Shown here: piece by piece, positions 18,476 to 26,520 of the stretch
Layout: each line of letters starts with the position of its first letter
Numbering within the stretch: the stretch's first letter is position 1
From: Lachnospiraceae bacterium
Lineage (GTDB): Bacteria; Bacillota; Clostridia; Lachnospirales; Lachnospiraceae
DNA length: 64,000 nucleotides
Assembly (NCBI GenBank): GCA_017450485.1
Contig: JAFSTN010000025.1
Coordinates: 186,001-250,000 of the forward strand
Direction: 5' to 3'
Translations under genes and position numbers: made by a program
Notes under the pieces: model-generated
The model's input: only the letters and a program-made list of their open reading frames with translations
Told to the model about the DNA's origin: nothing
The model's database searches: none

Positions 18476-20689
18476 ATGAGTTGGTTTGAAGAACAGATCA
18501 GTACAAGAAAACAGGCTGATCAGGAAGCCCTGGAGGATTATCTGACCGTCGTTGCCGGTGCGGTGATGGGCAGAAGGATGACACAGGCCCTCAATGATGA
18601 CAGGCAGAAGACGACTGATGCCATAGGCGAATTATTGAGATACTATCATGTGAAGCCTCAGGAGGTTCCGGATACGATCAGGGATATGAACGAGATCCTT
18701 GAATATCTTTTGCGTCCGCACGGTATCATGAGCAGAACGGTGCGCCTGGATAAGCATTGGTATCGTGATGCCATAGGTGCCATGCTGGGCAGACGCAAAA
18801 GTGACGGTGCGATCGTTGCGCTGATACCGCACGGACTTAACGGCTATACTTATTATGATGCCGGTCTGGATAAGCATATACGCGTCGATTCACGCAACGA
18901 AGATATGTTTGACGAGGAAGCGTTTGCTTTTTATAAGCCATTTCCTATGAAAAAGCTTGGCATAGCCGGTCTTATGCTTTATATCTGCGAACAGATCAGT
19001 GCTTCGGATATTGTTTTACTTATTCTTTCCATGGCCGCCGCCACTCTTGTCGGTTTGCTCGGGCCGAGATTGAATCAGATTCTTTTTTCGGATGTGATAG
19101 AGTCGCATAATGTCCGGCTCCTGATCGGCATGGCTGTTTTTATGGCCTGTGCTTCCGTATCGGCATTGCTGTTCGACGCGGTCAGGACCATGATCAGCGG
19201 TCGTATTTACACCAGGCTTGATCTGAATATTCAGGCAGCTTCCATGATGAGGGTGCTTTCACTGCCTGCCTCATTTTTCAAGAATTACAGTTCCGGTGAA
19301 CTCTCGAATCGTATAGGCTATATCAGTACGCTGGCATCCGGTCTTTTCGATGTGCTGTTGACCACGGGTCTGACAAGCGTATTCTCACTGGCATATCTGT
19401 CTCAGATAGTTAAGTATGCCCCCGGCCTTGTCGTTCCTTCGGTCATCATCACTTTGATCACTTTGGGCTTAACGGTTGTGACAACGCTGGTGCAGATGCG
19501 CATATCCCGTAAAGTGATGCTTCTGGGCAGTAAGGAGAGCGGTATAAGCTACTCGATGATCTCGGGTATACAGAAGATCAGATTATCCGGTTCGGAGAAA
19601 AGGGCTTTTGCCAAATGGGGAAAGGCATATGCCGAATCCGCAAGGCTGACATATAATCCGCCGATGTTTATTAAGGTGAACAGCGTGATCCAGACTGCAG
19701 TTTCCATGCTGGGTATCATATGGATATACCATGCGGCCATCAGAACCGGAGTCTCGATATCCGAATACTACGCCTTTAATACTGCGTATGGTTATGTCAG
19801 CGGAGCATTTCTGGCTTTGTCCGGTATAGCTCTGTCCATAGCTGAGATACGTCCGATACTGGATATGGTCAGGCCCATTATGGAGGCCGAACCCGAGATA
19901 TCCGTAGAGAAATCCATGGTCACAAGGCTTTCCGGAACTGTTGAGGTCAATAATGTAACGTTCCGGTACAGGGAAGACATGCCTCCGGTACTGGATAACC
20001 TGAGTCTGAAGATAACATCGGGCCAGTATGTGGCGATCGTCGGAAAAACAGGCTGTGGTAAATCGACTCTGCTCCGCCTGCTGTTAGGACTGGAAACACC
20101 GCAGAAAGGCGCGATCTATTATGACGGAAAAGATCTGAAGAAGCTTGATCTCAAATCCTTACGGCGCCGGATAGGTACGGTGCTTCAGGACGGAAAGCTC
20201 TTTATGGGAGATATATATTCCAATATTACCGTCTGTGCTCCCTGGCTCGGTCCGGATGAAGCATGGGAAGCGGCGGAGATATCCGGACTGGCCGACGATA
20301 TACGTAAAATGCCTATGGGTATGCATACCATCATATCCGAAGGCCAGGGCGGCATATCGGGAGGTCAGCGTCAGAGGATGCTGATAGCCAGAGCCGTAGC
20401 GCCCAAACCCAGGATACTGATGTTTGATGAAGCCACATCCGCGCTGGACAATCTGACCCAGAAGCAGGTCAGTGAAGCTTTGGATAAGATGAAATGCACG
20501 CGTATAGTCATTGCTCACCGTCTCTCTACGATCAGGCAGTGTGACAGGATCATAGTTCTGGAGGGTGGCCATATAGTAGAAGACGGGAGCTATGATGAGC
20601 TTATAGCCCGGAATGGTTTCTTCGCAGAGCTTGTTTCCAGACAGCGTCTGAGCGATACCGGGTATGTCGGACGTACGACGGCATTCTGA
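18476..20689 (+). CDS. NHLM/NHLP-type ABC transporter, second permease-ATPase subunit
   Basis: 737 residues. The first 160 or so form a soluble domain typical of the NHLM ATP-binding subunit and not a C39 peptidase. Transmembrane segments span about 165-430, followed by the nucleotide-binding domain with GKTGCGKSTLL near residue 522, ISGGQRQRMLIAR near 625 and ILMFDEATSALD. Both this and the preceding protein carry complete ABC motifs, so a heterodimeric exporter with two active ATP sites is expected. The N-terminal domain may receive the precursor or a regulatory signal, but this is unknown. The FecR-domain lipoprotein gene starts 22 bases after the stop. Confidence 0.93.
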   Translation: MSWFEEQISTRKQADQEALEDYLTVVAGAVMGRRMTQALNDDRQKTTDAIGELLRYYHVKPQEVPDTIRDMNEILEYLLRPHGIMSRTVRLDKHWYRDAIGAMLGRRKSDGAIVALIPHGLNGYTYYDAGLDKHIRVDSRNEDMFDEEAFAFYKPFPMKKLGIAGLMLYICEQISASDIVLLILSMAAATLVGLLGPRLNQILFSDVIESHNVRLLIGMAVFMACASVSALLFDAVRTMISGRIYTRLDLNIQAASMMRVLSLPASFFKNYSSGELSNRIGYISTLASGLFDVLLTTGLTSVFSLAYLSQIVKYAPGLVVPSVIITLITLGLTVVTTLVQMRISRKVMLLGSKESGISYSMISGIQKIRLSGSEKRAFAKWGKAYAESARLTYNPPMFIKVNSVIQTAVSMLGIIWIYHAAIRTGVSISEYYAFNTAYGYVSGAFLALSGIALSIAEIRPILDMVRPIMEAEPEISVEKSMVTRLSGTVEVNNVTFRYREDMPPVLDNLSLKITSGQYVAIVGKTGCGKSTLLRLLLGLETPQKGAIYYDGKDLKKLDLKSLRRRIGTVLQDGKLFMGDIYSNITVCAPWLGPDEAWEAAEISGLADDIRKMPMGMHTIISEGQGGISGGQRQRMLIARAVAPKPRILMFDEATSALDNLTQKQVSEALDKMKCTRIVIAHRLSTIRQCDRIIVLEGGHIVEDGSYDELIARNGFFAELVSRQRLSDTGYVGRTTAF

Positions 20690-20711
20690 TCAATGTATTT
20701 CGGAGGAAATG

Positions 20712-21842
20712 ATGCGTATCAATAAAGTGATCCCAATGATAATATTAACCGTGGCATGCGGTATCTGCTTAAGCGCATGCAGCCTGCCCCTGAGTTCGGG
20801 AGGGGACAGATCCATATCCGTAGATGAGCTGAACGGTACAGCGACCGTTACATCCGTCGATACCAGCGTTACCGACCTGAGTAAAGGTAAAAAGCTCGTG
20901 TCCGGTGACAGTGTGAATGTTTATACGGCCAGTAATCTGACTTTGCTGATCGACAGGGATAAGCATCTGACTGCCGGTGAAGACACACAGTTTTCTTTGG
21001 AAGCATCAGGTAAAAAGGGGACGACGGCAACAACTATCGTGTTAGGTGAGGGAACCGCGTACATAAGCATCGATAAAACACTGGGTTCAAAAGAATCCTT
21101 CAATGTGGTTACTCCGAACGCAATGTTTTCGGTCCGCGGTACGGCTTTTTCCGTGTCCGTTGATCCGTCCGGTGACGGTTTTATAACCGAACTGAGCGTT
21201 GAATCCGGTATGGTTGAGGTGAGTACCGTTGAAAACGATTCTCCGGATTCAGAGTTTATAGGTGAAGGCCAGTCCGGAAAGTACACGGGAGAAGTACCTG
21301 AAATCGAGCGCTGGTTTGAGATAGCCGAAGACTCCGGTGATGACGATACCATGATTGAGGACCGTGTAAAATATCTGACCAAACAGCAAAGTATTGATTC
21401 CGTCGATGAAATACCCGAAGAACGTGACGGCTCCAAGGGTTTTACGGGTGTGTTCCGATCCGAGTTCTATACCATAGTCGTAGCAGAGAATGTTCCGTAT
21501 GCGATAAACAAGAATTATGCGATCTGGGTAGAGGATGATATAATCAAGCCTTTCTGCATGGTGGAGATACCCGAAGATGCCGATGACGATGAACCGTATT
21601 TTCCGAGAGAAGCTGAACAGATCAGCGATACGCTCATTACCGATTACACATATGATAAGGATACCAAAGAACATATAGATGATGTGTCGTATTATCTGGA
21701 TGGCGATACCATGTATTATCACTATATCGAGAACGATACGGGGTATGAGGAATTCATCGTTTTGACACGTACGGACGAGGATCCGACAGAACTGTATAAC
21801 TCCTGTCTGCAGGGCGCAAAGCATGAAAACACAAAAGAATAG
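20712..21842 (+). CDS. FecR-domain lipoprotein of the export cassette
   Basis: 376 residues from the ATG at 20712, five bases after CGGAGG; an upstream in-frame ATG overlaps the ABC gene and would bury the signal peptide. The N-terminus is a lipoprotein signal with the lipobox LSAC (Cys23). Residues about 45-170 form a FecR-type domain: a hydrophobic LTLLIDRDKHLTAGEDTQF block, VLGEGTAYISI, then VVTPNAMFSVRGTAFSVSVD, the hallmark VxTPxAxxxVRGTxF motif. The C-terminal 180 residues are acidic and I do not recognise them. FecR domains bind envelope components or act in signalling; next to an exporter a scaffold role outside the membrane is possible. The gene overlaps the start of miaA by 20 bases, which suggests one operon. 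Confidence 0.85.
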   Translation: MRINKVIPMIILTVACGICLSACSLPLSSGGDRSISVDELNGTATVTSVDTSVTDLSKGKKLVSGDSVNVYTASNLTLLIDRDKHLTAGEDTQFSLEASGKKGTTATTIVLGEGTAYISIDKTLGSKESFNVVTPNAMFSVRGTAFSVSVDPSGDGFITELSVESGMVEVSTVENDSPDSEFIGEGQSGKYTGEVPEIERWFEIAEDSGDDDTMIEDRVKYLTKQQSIDSVDEIPEERDGSKGFTGVFRSEFYTIVVAENVPYAINKNYAIWVEDDIIKPFCMVEIPEDADDDEPYFPREAEQISDTLITDYTYDKDTKEHIDDVSYYLDGDTMYYHYIENDTGYEEFIVLTRTDEDPTELYNSCLQGAKHENTKE

Positions 21843-22791
21843 TTCTCGGAAAATGGTGATTATAGCGGGACCGACGGCTGTGGGCAAATCCGAGCTGGGA
21901 GTTGAGCTGGCACTCAGGATAGGCGGTGAAGTCGTATCTGCGGATTCCATGCAGGTCTATCGTCATATGGATATCGGTACCGCCAAAATAAGCCCTGAAG
22001 AGATGCGCGGCGTGAAGCATCACATGATCGATATCATAGAACCTGTTGAGCCGTATCATGTGTATGATTTCCAGCTTCGGGCCAAGAAAGCATGTGAAGA
22101 GATATATGCAGGCGGTCATATACCTATAGTGGTTGGCGGGACCGGTTTCTATATACAGGCTCTGCTGTATGATATAGAGTTTTCGGATCAGGGGCAGGAT
22201 GATGAGCTGCGGGCTGAGCTCAAAGCGATAGCCGATAATGACGGTCCCGAAGCGTTACATGATATCCTGAAGAAACTGGATCCCGACACGGCAAAGAATC
22301 TGCATCCCAACAATGTGAAGCGGGTTATCCGTGCCATAGAGTATGCGAGGCAAAACGGCGGAACTATATATGATCATAATGCTGAACAAAGAGCACATGC
22401 AAGTCCGTACGATTTCAGATATTATGTTTTAAACGATGACAGACAGACCGTATACGGACGCATAGATTCCCGTGTCGACAGGATGATCGATGAGGGACTG
22501 GAGGATGAGGTCAGATCTCTGGCAGATATGGGATGCACCTCCGATATGACTTCGATGCAGGGCATAGGTTACAAACAGATGCTGATGTATATCAACGGAG
22601 AGACTGGCAGGGATGAAGCCATTGATCTGATCAAGCGGGATTCCAGACACTTCGCCAAGCGACAGCTGACCTGGTTTAAACGGGAACGGGATACAGTGTG
22701 GATCGACCGGGAGGGCAGAAGCAGTGCGGATATAGCGGATCGATTGACGTATGATTATTCAGCTATGGATCAAAACGGAAAACAGACATGA
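21823..22791 (+). CDS. miaA: tRNA dimethylallyltransferase MiaA
   Basis: 322 residues. P-loop GPTAVGKSEL, then SADSMQVYRHMDIGTAK and HHMIDIIEP, followed by VVGGTGFYIQALL and the C-terminal GIGYKQM; all are family hallmarks. MiaA transfers a dimethylallyl group to A37 of tRNAs reading U-starting codons, making the substrate of MiaB (encoded at 9119). Two starts are possible: 21823, inside the end of the FecR-domain gene, or 21853, directly before MVIIAGPTAVGKS; neither has a strong ribosome site. The stop overlaps the next start (ATGA at 22788-22791). Confidence 0.95.
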   Translation: MKTQKNSSRKMVIIAGPTAVGKSELGVELALRIGGEVVSADSMQVYRHMDIGTAKISPEEMRGVKHHMIDIIEPVEPYHVYDFQLRAKKACEEIYAGGHIPIVVGGTGFYIQALLYDIEFSDQGQDDELRAELKAIADNDGPEALHDILKKLDPDTAKNLHPNNVKRVIRAIEYARQNGGTIYDHNAEQRAHASPYDFRYYVLNDDRQTVYGRIDSRVDRMIDEGLEDEVRSLADMGCTSDMTSMQGIGYKQMLMYINGETGRDEAIDLIKRDSRHFAKRQLTWFKRERDTVWIDREGRSSADIADRLTYDYSAMDQNGKQT

Positions 22792-24059
22792 AAGAAAGCT
22801 TATTTAAAATATACGATGAAATGGGAATAAGCCGCACGCTGGCCGACAGGGCGGATGAAGTGCTTGATGCTTTGAAAGACAGATTTGCGGTTATAGATGA
22901 GACCGCTGAATATAATCAGCTGAAGGTCCTGAAAGCGATGCAGGAAGCCAGAGTATCCGAAGGCTGTCTGCACGGAACCACGGGATACGGATATAACGAC
23001 GCGGGACGCGATACGCTCGAGGAAGTTTATGCAGGTGTGTTCCATACGGAAGATGCTCTGGTGAGACCGCAGATAACCTGCGGTACACATGCGCTTGCAC
23101 TGGCACTTATGAGTAACCTGCGCCCCGGAGATGAGCTTTTATGTCCGGCAGGTAAGCCCTATGATACGCTGGACGAAGTGATAGGCATAAGGCCGTCCGC
23201 AGGCTCTCTGGCCGAGTATGGGATCACGTACAGGCAGGTGGATCTGAAGCCTGACGGGAGTTTTGATCTTGAGGGCATCAGTTCTGCGATCAATGAACGG
23301 ACGAAAATGGTCGAGATCCAGAGATCGAGAGGCTATGCTACGAGGCCTACGCTTTCCGTAGAGCGTATAGGAGAACTGATATCTTTTATCAAAGGTATAC
23401 GCAGTGACATTATCTGCATGGTGGATAACTGTTACGGTGAGTTTGTGCAGACTGTTGAACCCTCTGATGTGGGGGCAGATATGACCGTCGGCAGTCTGAT
23501 CAAGAATCCGGGCGGAGGATTATCCCCGATAGGAGGGTATATCGTCGGAACCCGGAAATGTATCGAGAATGCCTCGTATCGCCTGACATCACCGGGGCTG
23601 GGCAAGGAAGTGGGGGCTTCTCTCCATGTCCTTCCGAATATGTATCAGGGCCTGTTTCTTGCACCTACGGTTACGGCATCTGCTTTGAAGACAGCGATAT
23701 TCGCATCGTATATGCTGGAAAGTCTGGGGGTGGAGGTTTCACCCGCCGCTTCCGAGACCAGATACGATATCATTCAGGAAGCGATTATGCGCGATCCTGC
23801 CAAACTTATAGCTTTCTGCAAAGGTATACAGGCCGCTGCGCCTGTGGACAGCTATGTGACACCCGAACCCTGGGATATGCCGGGATATGACGATCAGGTC
23901 ATTATGGCTGCCGGCGCATTTGTATCGGGATCGAGCATAGAACTGTCGGCGGACGGACCGTTACGCGACCCGTATTCCGTATATTTCCAGGGAGGTATCA
24001 CCTGGCCTCATGGCAAATTCGGAATATTGCGGGCTTGTCAGGAACTTTTGAAAGTGTGA
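22788..24059 (+). CDS. PLP-dependent methionine gamma-lyase-like protein (aluminium resistance family)
   Basis: 423 residues of the YnbB/Met_gamma_lyase family (fold type I PLP enzymes). Visible hallmarks are LHGTTGYGYNDAGRDTLEEV near residue 62, CGTHALALAL, VDNCYGEFV, and the PLP-lysine block GSLIKNPGGGLSPIGGYI. The family is often labelled aluminium resistance protein, and its natural substrate is not settled; cystathionine or methionine gamma-lyase activity is inferred from fold. The gene is translationally coupled to miaA through a four-base overlap, an arrangement seen in many Firmicutes, where it lies beside miaA or hfq. It is cytoplasmic. Confidence 0.88.
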   Translation: MKESLFKIYDEMGISRTLADRADEVLDALKDRFAVIDETAEYNQLKVLKAMQEARVSEGCLHGTTGYGYNDAGRDTLEEVYAGVFHTEDALVRPQITCGTHALALALMSNLRPGDELLCPAGKPYDTLDEVIGIRPSAGSLAEYGITYRQVDLKPDGSFDLEGISSAINERTKMVEIQRSRGYATRPTLSVERIGELISFIKGIRSDIICMVDNCYGEFVQTVEPSDVGADMTVGSLIKNPGGGLSPIGGYIVGTRKCIENASYRLTSPGLGKEVGASLHVLPNMYQGLFLAPTVTASALKTAIFASYMLESLGVEVSPAASETRYDIIQEAIMRDPAKLIAFCKGIQAAAPVDSYVTPEPWDMPGYDDQVIMAAGAFVSGSSIELSADGPLRDPYSVYFQGGITWPHGKFGILRACQELLKV

Positions 24060-24074
24060 AACACGCCTGTTACA

Positions 24075-24102
24075 TTGCTTGTAGATGACCGGATATTATG
24101 AT
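24075..24102 (+). promoter_or_regulatory. candidate promoter of the mre operon
   Basis: TTGCTT (24075-24080), a 16-base spacer and TATGAT (24097-24102) in a TATTATGATAAAAT context lie 45 bases upstream of mreB. Confidence 0.45.
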
Positions 24103-24147
24103 AAAATAAATCTTCGCAGTTTATTGAATCATGCTTAAGGAGAACAT

Positions 24148-25140
24148 ATGAATTCCTTCGGAATAGACTTGGGTACAAGTAACATAAAGATATATGATGA
24201 TAACGACGGCCACATTCTTATAGAGAAAAACATGATAGCCGTTAATGATCAGGATGAACTCTTTGCTTACGGCGATTCGGCTTTTGAGATGTATGAGAAA
24301 GCCCCGGCGAATATTCATCTGTCTTATCCTCTGTGTAATGGTGTTATAGCCGAGCTCAAATATGAGCAGATACTGGTCCGCAGTTTTCTTACCAATCTGA
24401 TGAAGGGCAATTGCCACCCTGCTGACTATTATATAGCCATTCCCTGGGATGTTACGGAGGTTGAGAAGAGAGCATTTTATGATCTGGTGAAGGATGCCAA
24501 TGTCAAAGCCAAGAAGGTCATGATAGTTGAGAAAGCTGTGGCTGACGGTATAGGCATGAATATCGATGTACTGAATGCTCAGGGTGTTCTGGTGGTCAAC
24601 GTCGGTTTCGACACTACTGAGATATCGATACTTTCACTTGGGGGTATAGTACTTTCAAGACTGATCAAGGTAGGCGGACTCAAGTTTGATGATTCGATTC
24701 GAACCGCCATCCGTACAGAATACAGTCTGATCATCGGTGGCAAGACCGGAGCATATGTCAAGAATAACCTTCGCGAGCTCGAGGAGAACAGAGAACCGGC
24801 GATAGTTTACGGCAGAGACATAGTGACCGGTCTTCCCGTGGAGAGGTCGATACCCACAGATCTGATAGACAGTTGTCTGAAAGAGAATTTCGCCACGATC
24901 ATAGATAATGTAAGGGTTATCCTGGAACGAACCCCTCCCGAACTGGCAGCCGATATATATAAGCATGGACTGTATCTGACAGGAGGAGCCTCTCAGACAG
25001 CCGGTCTGTATGAACAGCTGGCTGCAGGTACGGGATTGAAAGTCAATCTGTCGGATTCGCCTCTGACCAGTGTGGTAGACGGACTGGCGAAGATCATTGA
25101 AGACGATCATTACAGAACGGTAGCTTACGCTCCCAGATAA
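24148..25140 (+). CDS. mreB: rod-shape actin homolog MreB (divergent)
   Basis: 330 residues of the MreB/actin fold, starting FGIDLGTSNIKIY (phosphate-1 loop) with GGASQTAGLYEQL (adenosine motif) near residue 284 and the VEKAVADGIG block near 127. AAGGAGAAC precedes the ATG. MreB polymerises on the inner membrane and guides lateral wall synthesis with MreC, MreD, RodA and PBP2, all encoded downstream. The phosphate-2 loop is unusual: where family members have D-x-G-G-G-T-T, this has NVGFDTT (residues 151-157), losing the lead Asp and two Gly. The protein is therefore a divergent MreB or Mbl; its place in the operon supports the call. Confidence 0.88.
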   Translation: MNSFGIDLGTSNIKIYDDNDGHILIEKNMIAVNDQDELFAYGDSAFEMYEKAPANIHLSYPLCNGVIAELKYEQILVRSFLTNLMKGNCHPADYYIAIPWDVTEVEKRAFYDLVKDANVKAKKVMIVEKAVADGIGMNIDVLNAQGVLVVNVGFDTTEISILSLGGIVLSRLIKVGGLKFDDSIRTAIRTEYSLIIGGKTGAYVKNNLRELEENREPAIVYGRDIVTGLPVERSIPTDLIDSCLKENFATIIDNVRVILERTPPELAADIYKHGLYLTGGASQTAGLYEQLAAGTGLKVNLSDSPLTSVVDGLAKIIEDDHYRTVAYAPR

Positions 25141-25145
25141 ACATT

Positions 25146-26015
25146 ATGAGTCCTGTTGTACAGCAAAAAGGGGAGAAATTTACCTTTACCAGTAAATATC
25201 TCCTCTTTATTTTGACAATTCTGTGTACTGTATTGATGATACTGTGCTACACCACGTCATTTATGGGTTCTGCCTTAAACTACGCGGTGGGCTTTATCAT
25301 TACGCCTTTTGAGAAAGGAATATCCGAGACAGGATACTATCTGGCCAACAGGACGGAACAGATTGCCACGATACGCGATCTGCTCGCAAAGAACGAGGAA
25401 CTCCAGGCTCAGGTCGATGCTCTTACCACTGAGAATACCCTTTTGCAACAGGATAAATATGAGCTGATATCCCTGAGAGAACTCTATAATCTGGATAATG
25501 AGTATTCATCCTATGAGATGACCGGAGCGCGCGTCATAGCACGGGATGCCGGTAACTGGTATGCCACATTTGTCATCGATAAGGGTGCGTCTGACGGAAT
25601 AGAGATAGATATGAATGTTATGGCCGGCGGAGGTTTGGTCGGCCGTGTGACGGCCACAGGCGCTCATTGGGCCAGAGTCAAGAGTGTTATCGAAGATGAT
25701 TCCAATGTATCTGCGGAGATTCTTTCCAATTCCGATACGCTGATAGTATCGGGAAGTCTTGAGATGTATTCGGACGGGGTCATCCCTTTTTCCCAGCTGG
25801 TTGATTCCGATGATGAGGTTCATATAGGAGATAAGGTGGTTACAAGCAATATCTCCGATAAATACCTCCCCGGGATACTGATCGGATACATTGATTCCGT
25901 TAATCCCGACACCAACAACATTACCAAGTCGGGTACGATCACTCCCGCAGTTGATTTTGAACATATTTCCGATGTGCTGGTTATTATGAAGCTTAAGCCG
26001 GGTATTGATGATTGA
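25146..26015 (+). CDS. mreC: rod shape-determining protein MreC
   Basis: 289 residues: a short cytoplasmic N-terminus, one membrane helix at about 21-42, a coiled coil (about 60-108, ending NTLLQQDKYELISLRELYNL) and two beta-rich domains with VIARDAGNWYATFVIDKG and GLVGRVTATG, the typical MreC signatures. MreC works outside the membrane as a scaffold that activates PBP2. It begins five bases after mreB and ends in a TGATG overlap with mreD. Confidence 0.95.
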   Translation: MSPVVQQKGEKFTFTSKYLLFILTILCTVLMILCYTTSFMGSALNYAVGFIITPFEKGISETGYYLANRTEQIATIRDLLAKNEELQAQVDALTTENTLLQQDKYELISLRELYNLDNEYSSYEMTGARVIARDAGNWYATFVIDKGASDGIEIDMNVMAGGGLVGRVTATGAHWARVKSVIEDDSNVSAEILSNSDTLIVSGSLEMYSDGVIPFSQLVDSDDEVHIGDKVVTSNISDKYLPGILIGYIDSVNPDTNNITKSGTITPAVDFEHISDVLVIMKLKPGIDD

Positions 26016-26518
26016 TGAAAAGAGTTGTTATGGCGATCCTGATGGTATGGATCACATTTCTGCTTCAAAGCAGTGTTTTTTCAAGGATTAATATAGGCGG
26101 TATCGTGCCGAATCTGATGGTCATACTCACGGCTTGCTTCGGCTTCATGGAAGGAGAGCTGGCAGGATTGCTTGTCGGTTTCGGTTGTGGCATGCTCACG
26201 GATGTTTTCTTCGGTTCGTTTAACGGTTTCTATGCGCTTATCTATATGTATCTTGGATATATGAACGGTAAGTTCTGTAATATTTTTTATCCTGAAGATG
26301 TTAAGCTTCCGCTGGCTCTGATAATTACCACGGATCTGCTTTACGGTTTATCCTGCTATGTTTTTCTGTTTCTCTTAAGAGGCAGATTCAATATGGGCTT
26401 TTATTTCGGACATGTCATAGTTCCCGAAGTGATCATGACCATGATCATGACTCTCATCATGTATCCGGTGATCCTCTTAATTCATAACAAAGTGTATGTG
26501 ATCAACAGGCAACAGTAG
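26015..26518 (+). CDS. mreD: rod shape-determining protein MreD
   Basis: 167 residues from the ATG at 26015, which shares its A with the mreC stop (TGATG). Five or six hydrophobic segments, with the N-terminal LLQSSVFSRINIGGIVPNLM and the loop LLVGFGCGMLTDVFFG typical of MreD. It is an integral membrane partner of MreC in the elongasome. The mrdA start follows two bases after the stop. Confidence 0.92.
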   Translation: MKRVVMAILMVWITFLLQSSVFSRINIGGIVPNLMVILTACFGFMEGELAGLLVGFGCGMLTDVFFGSFNGFYALIYMYLGYMNGKFCNIFYPEDVKLPLALIITTDLLYGLSCYVFLFLLRGRFNMGFYFGHVIVPEVIMTMIMTLIMYPVILLIHNKVYVINRQQ

Positions 26519-26520
26519 GT

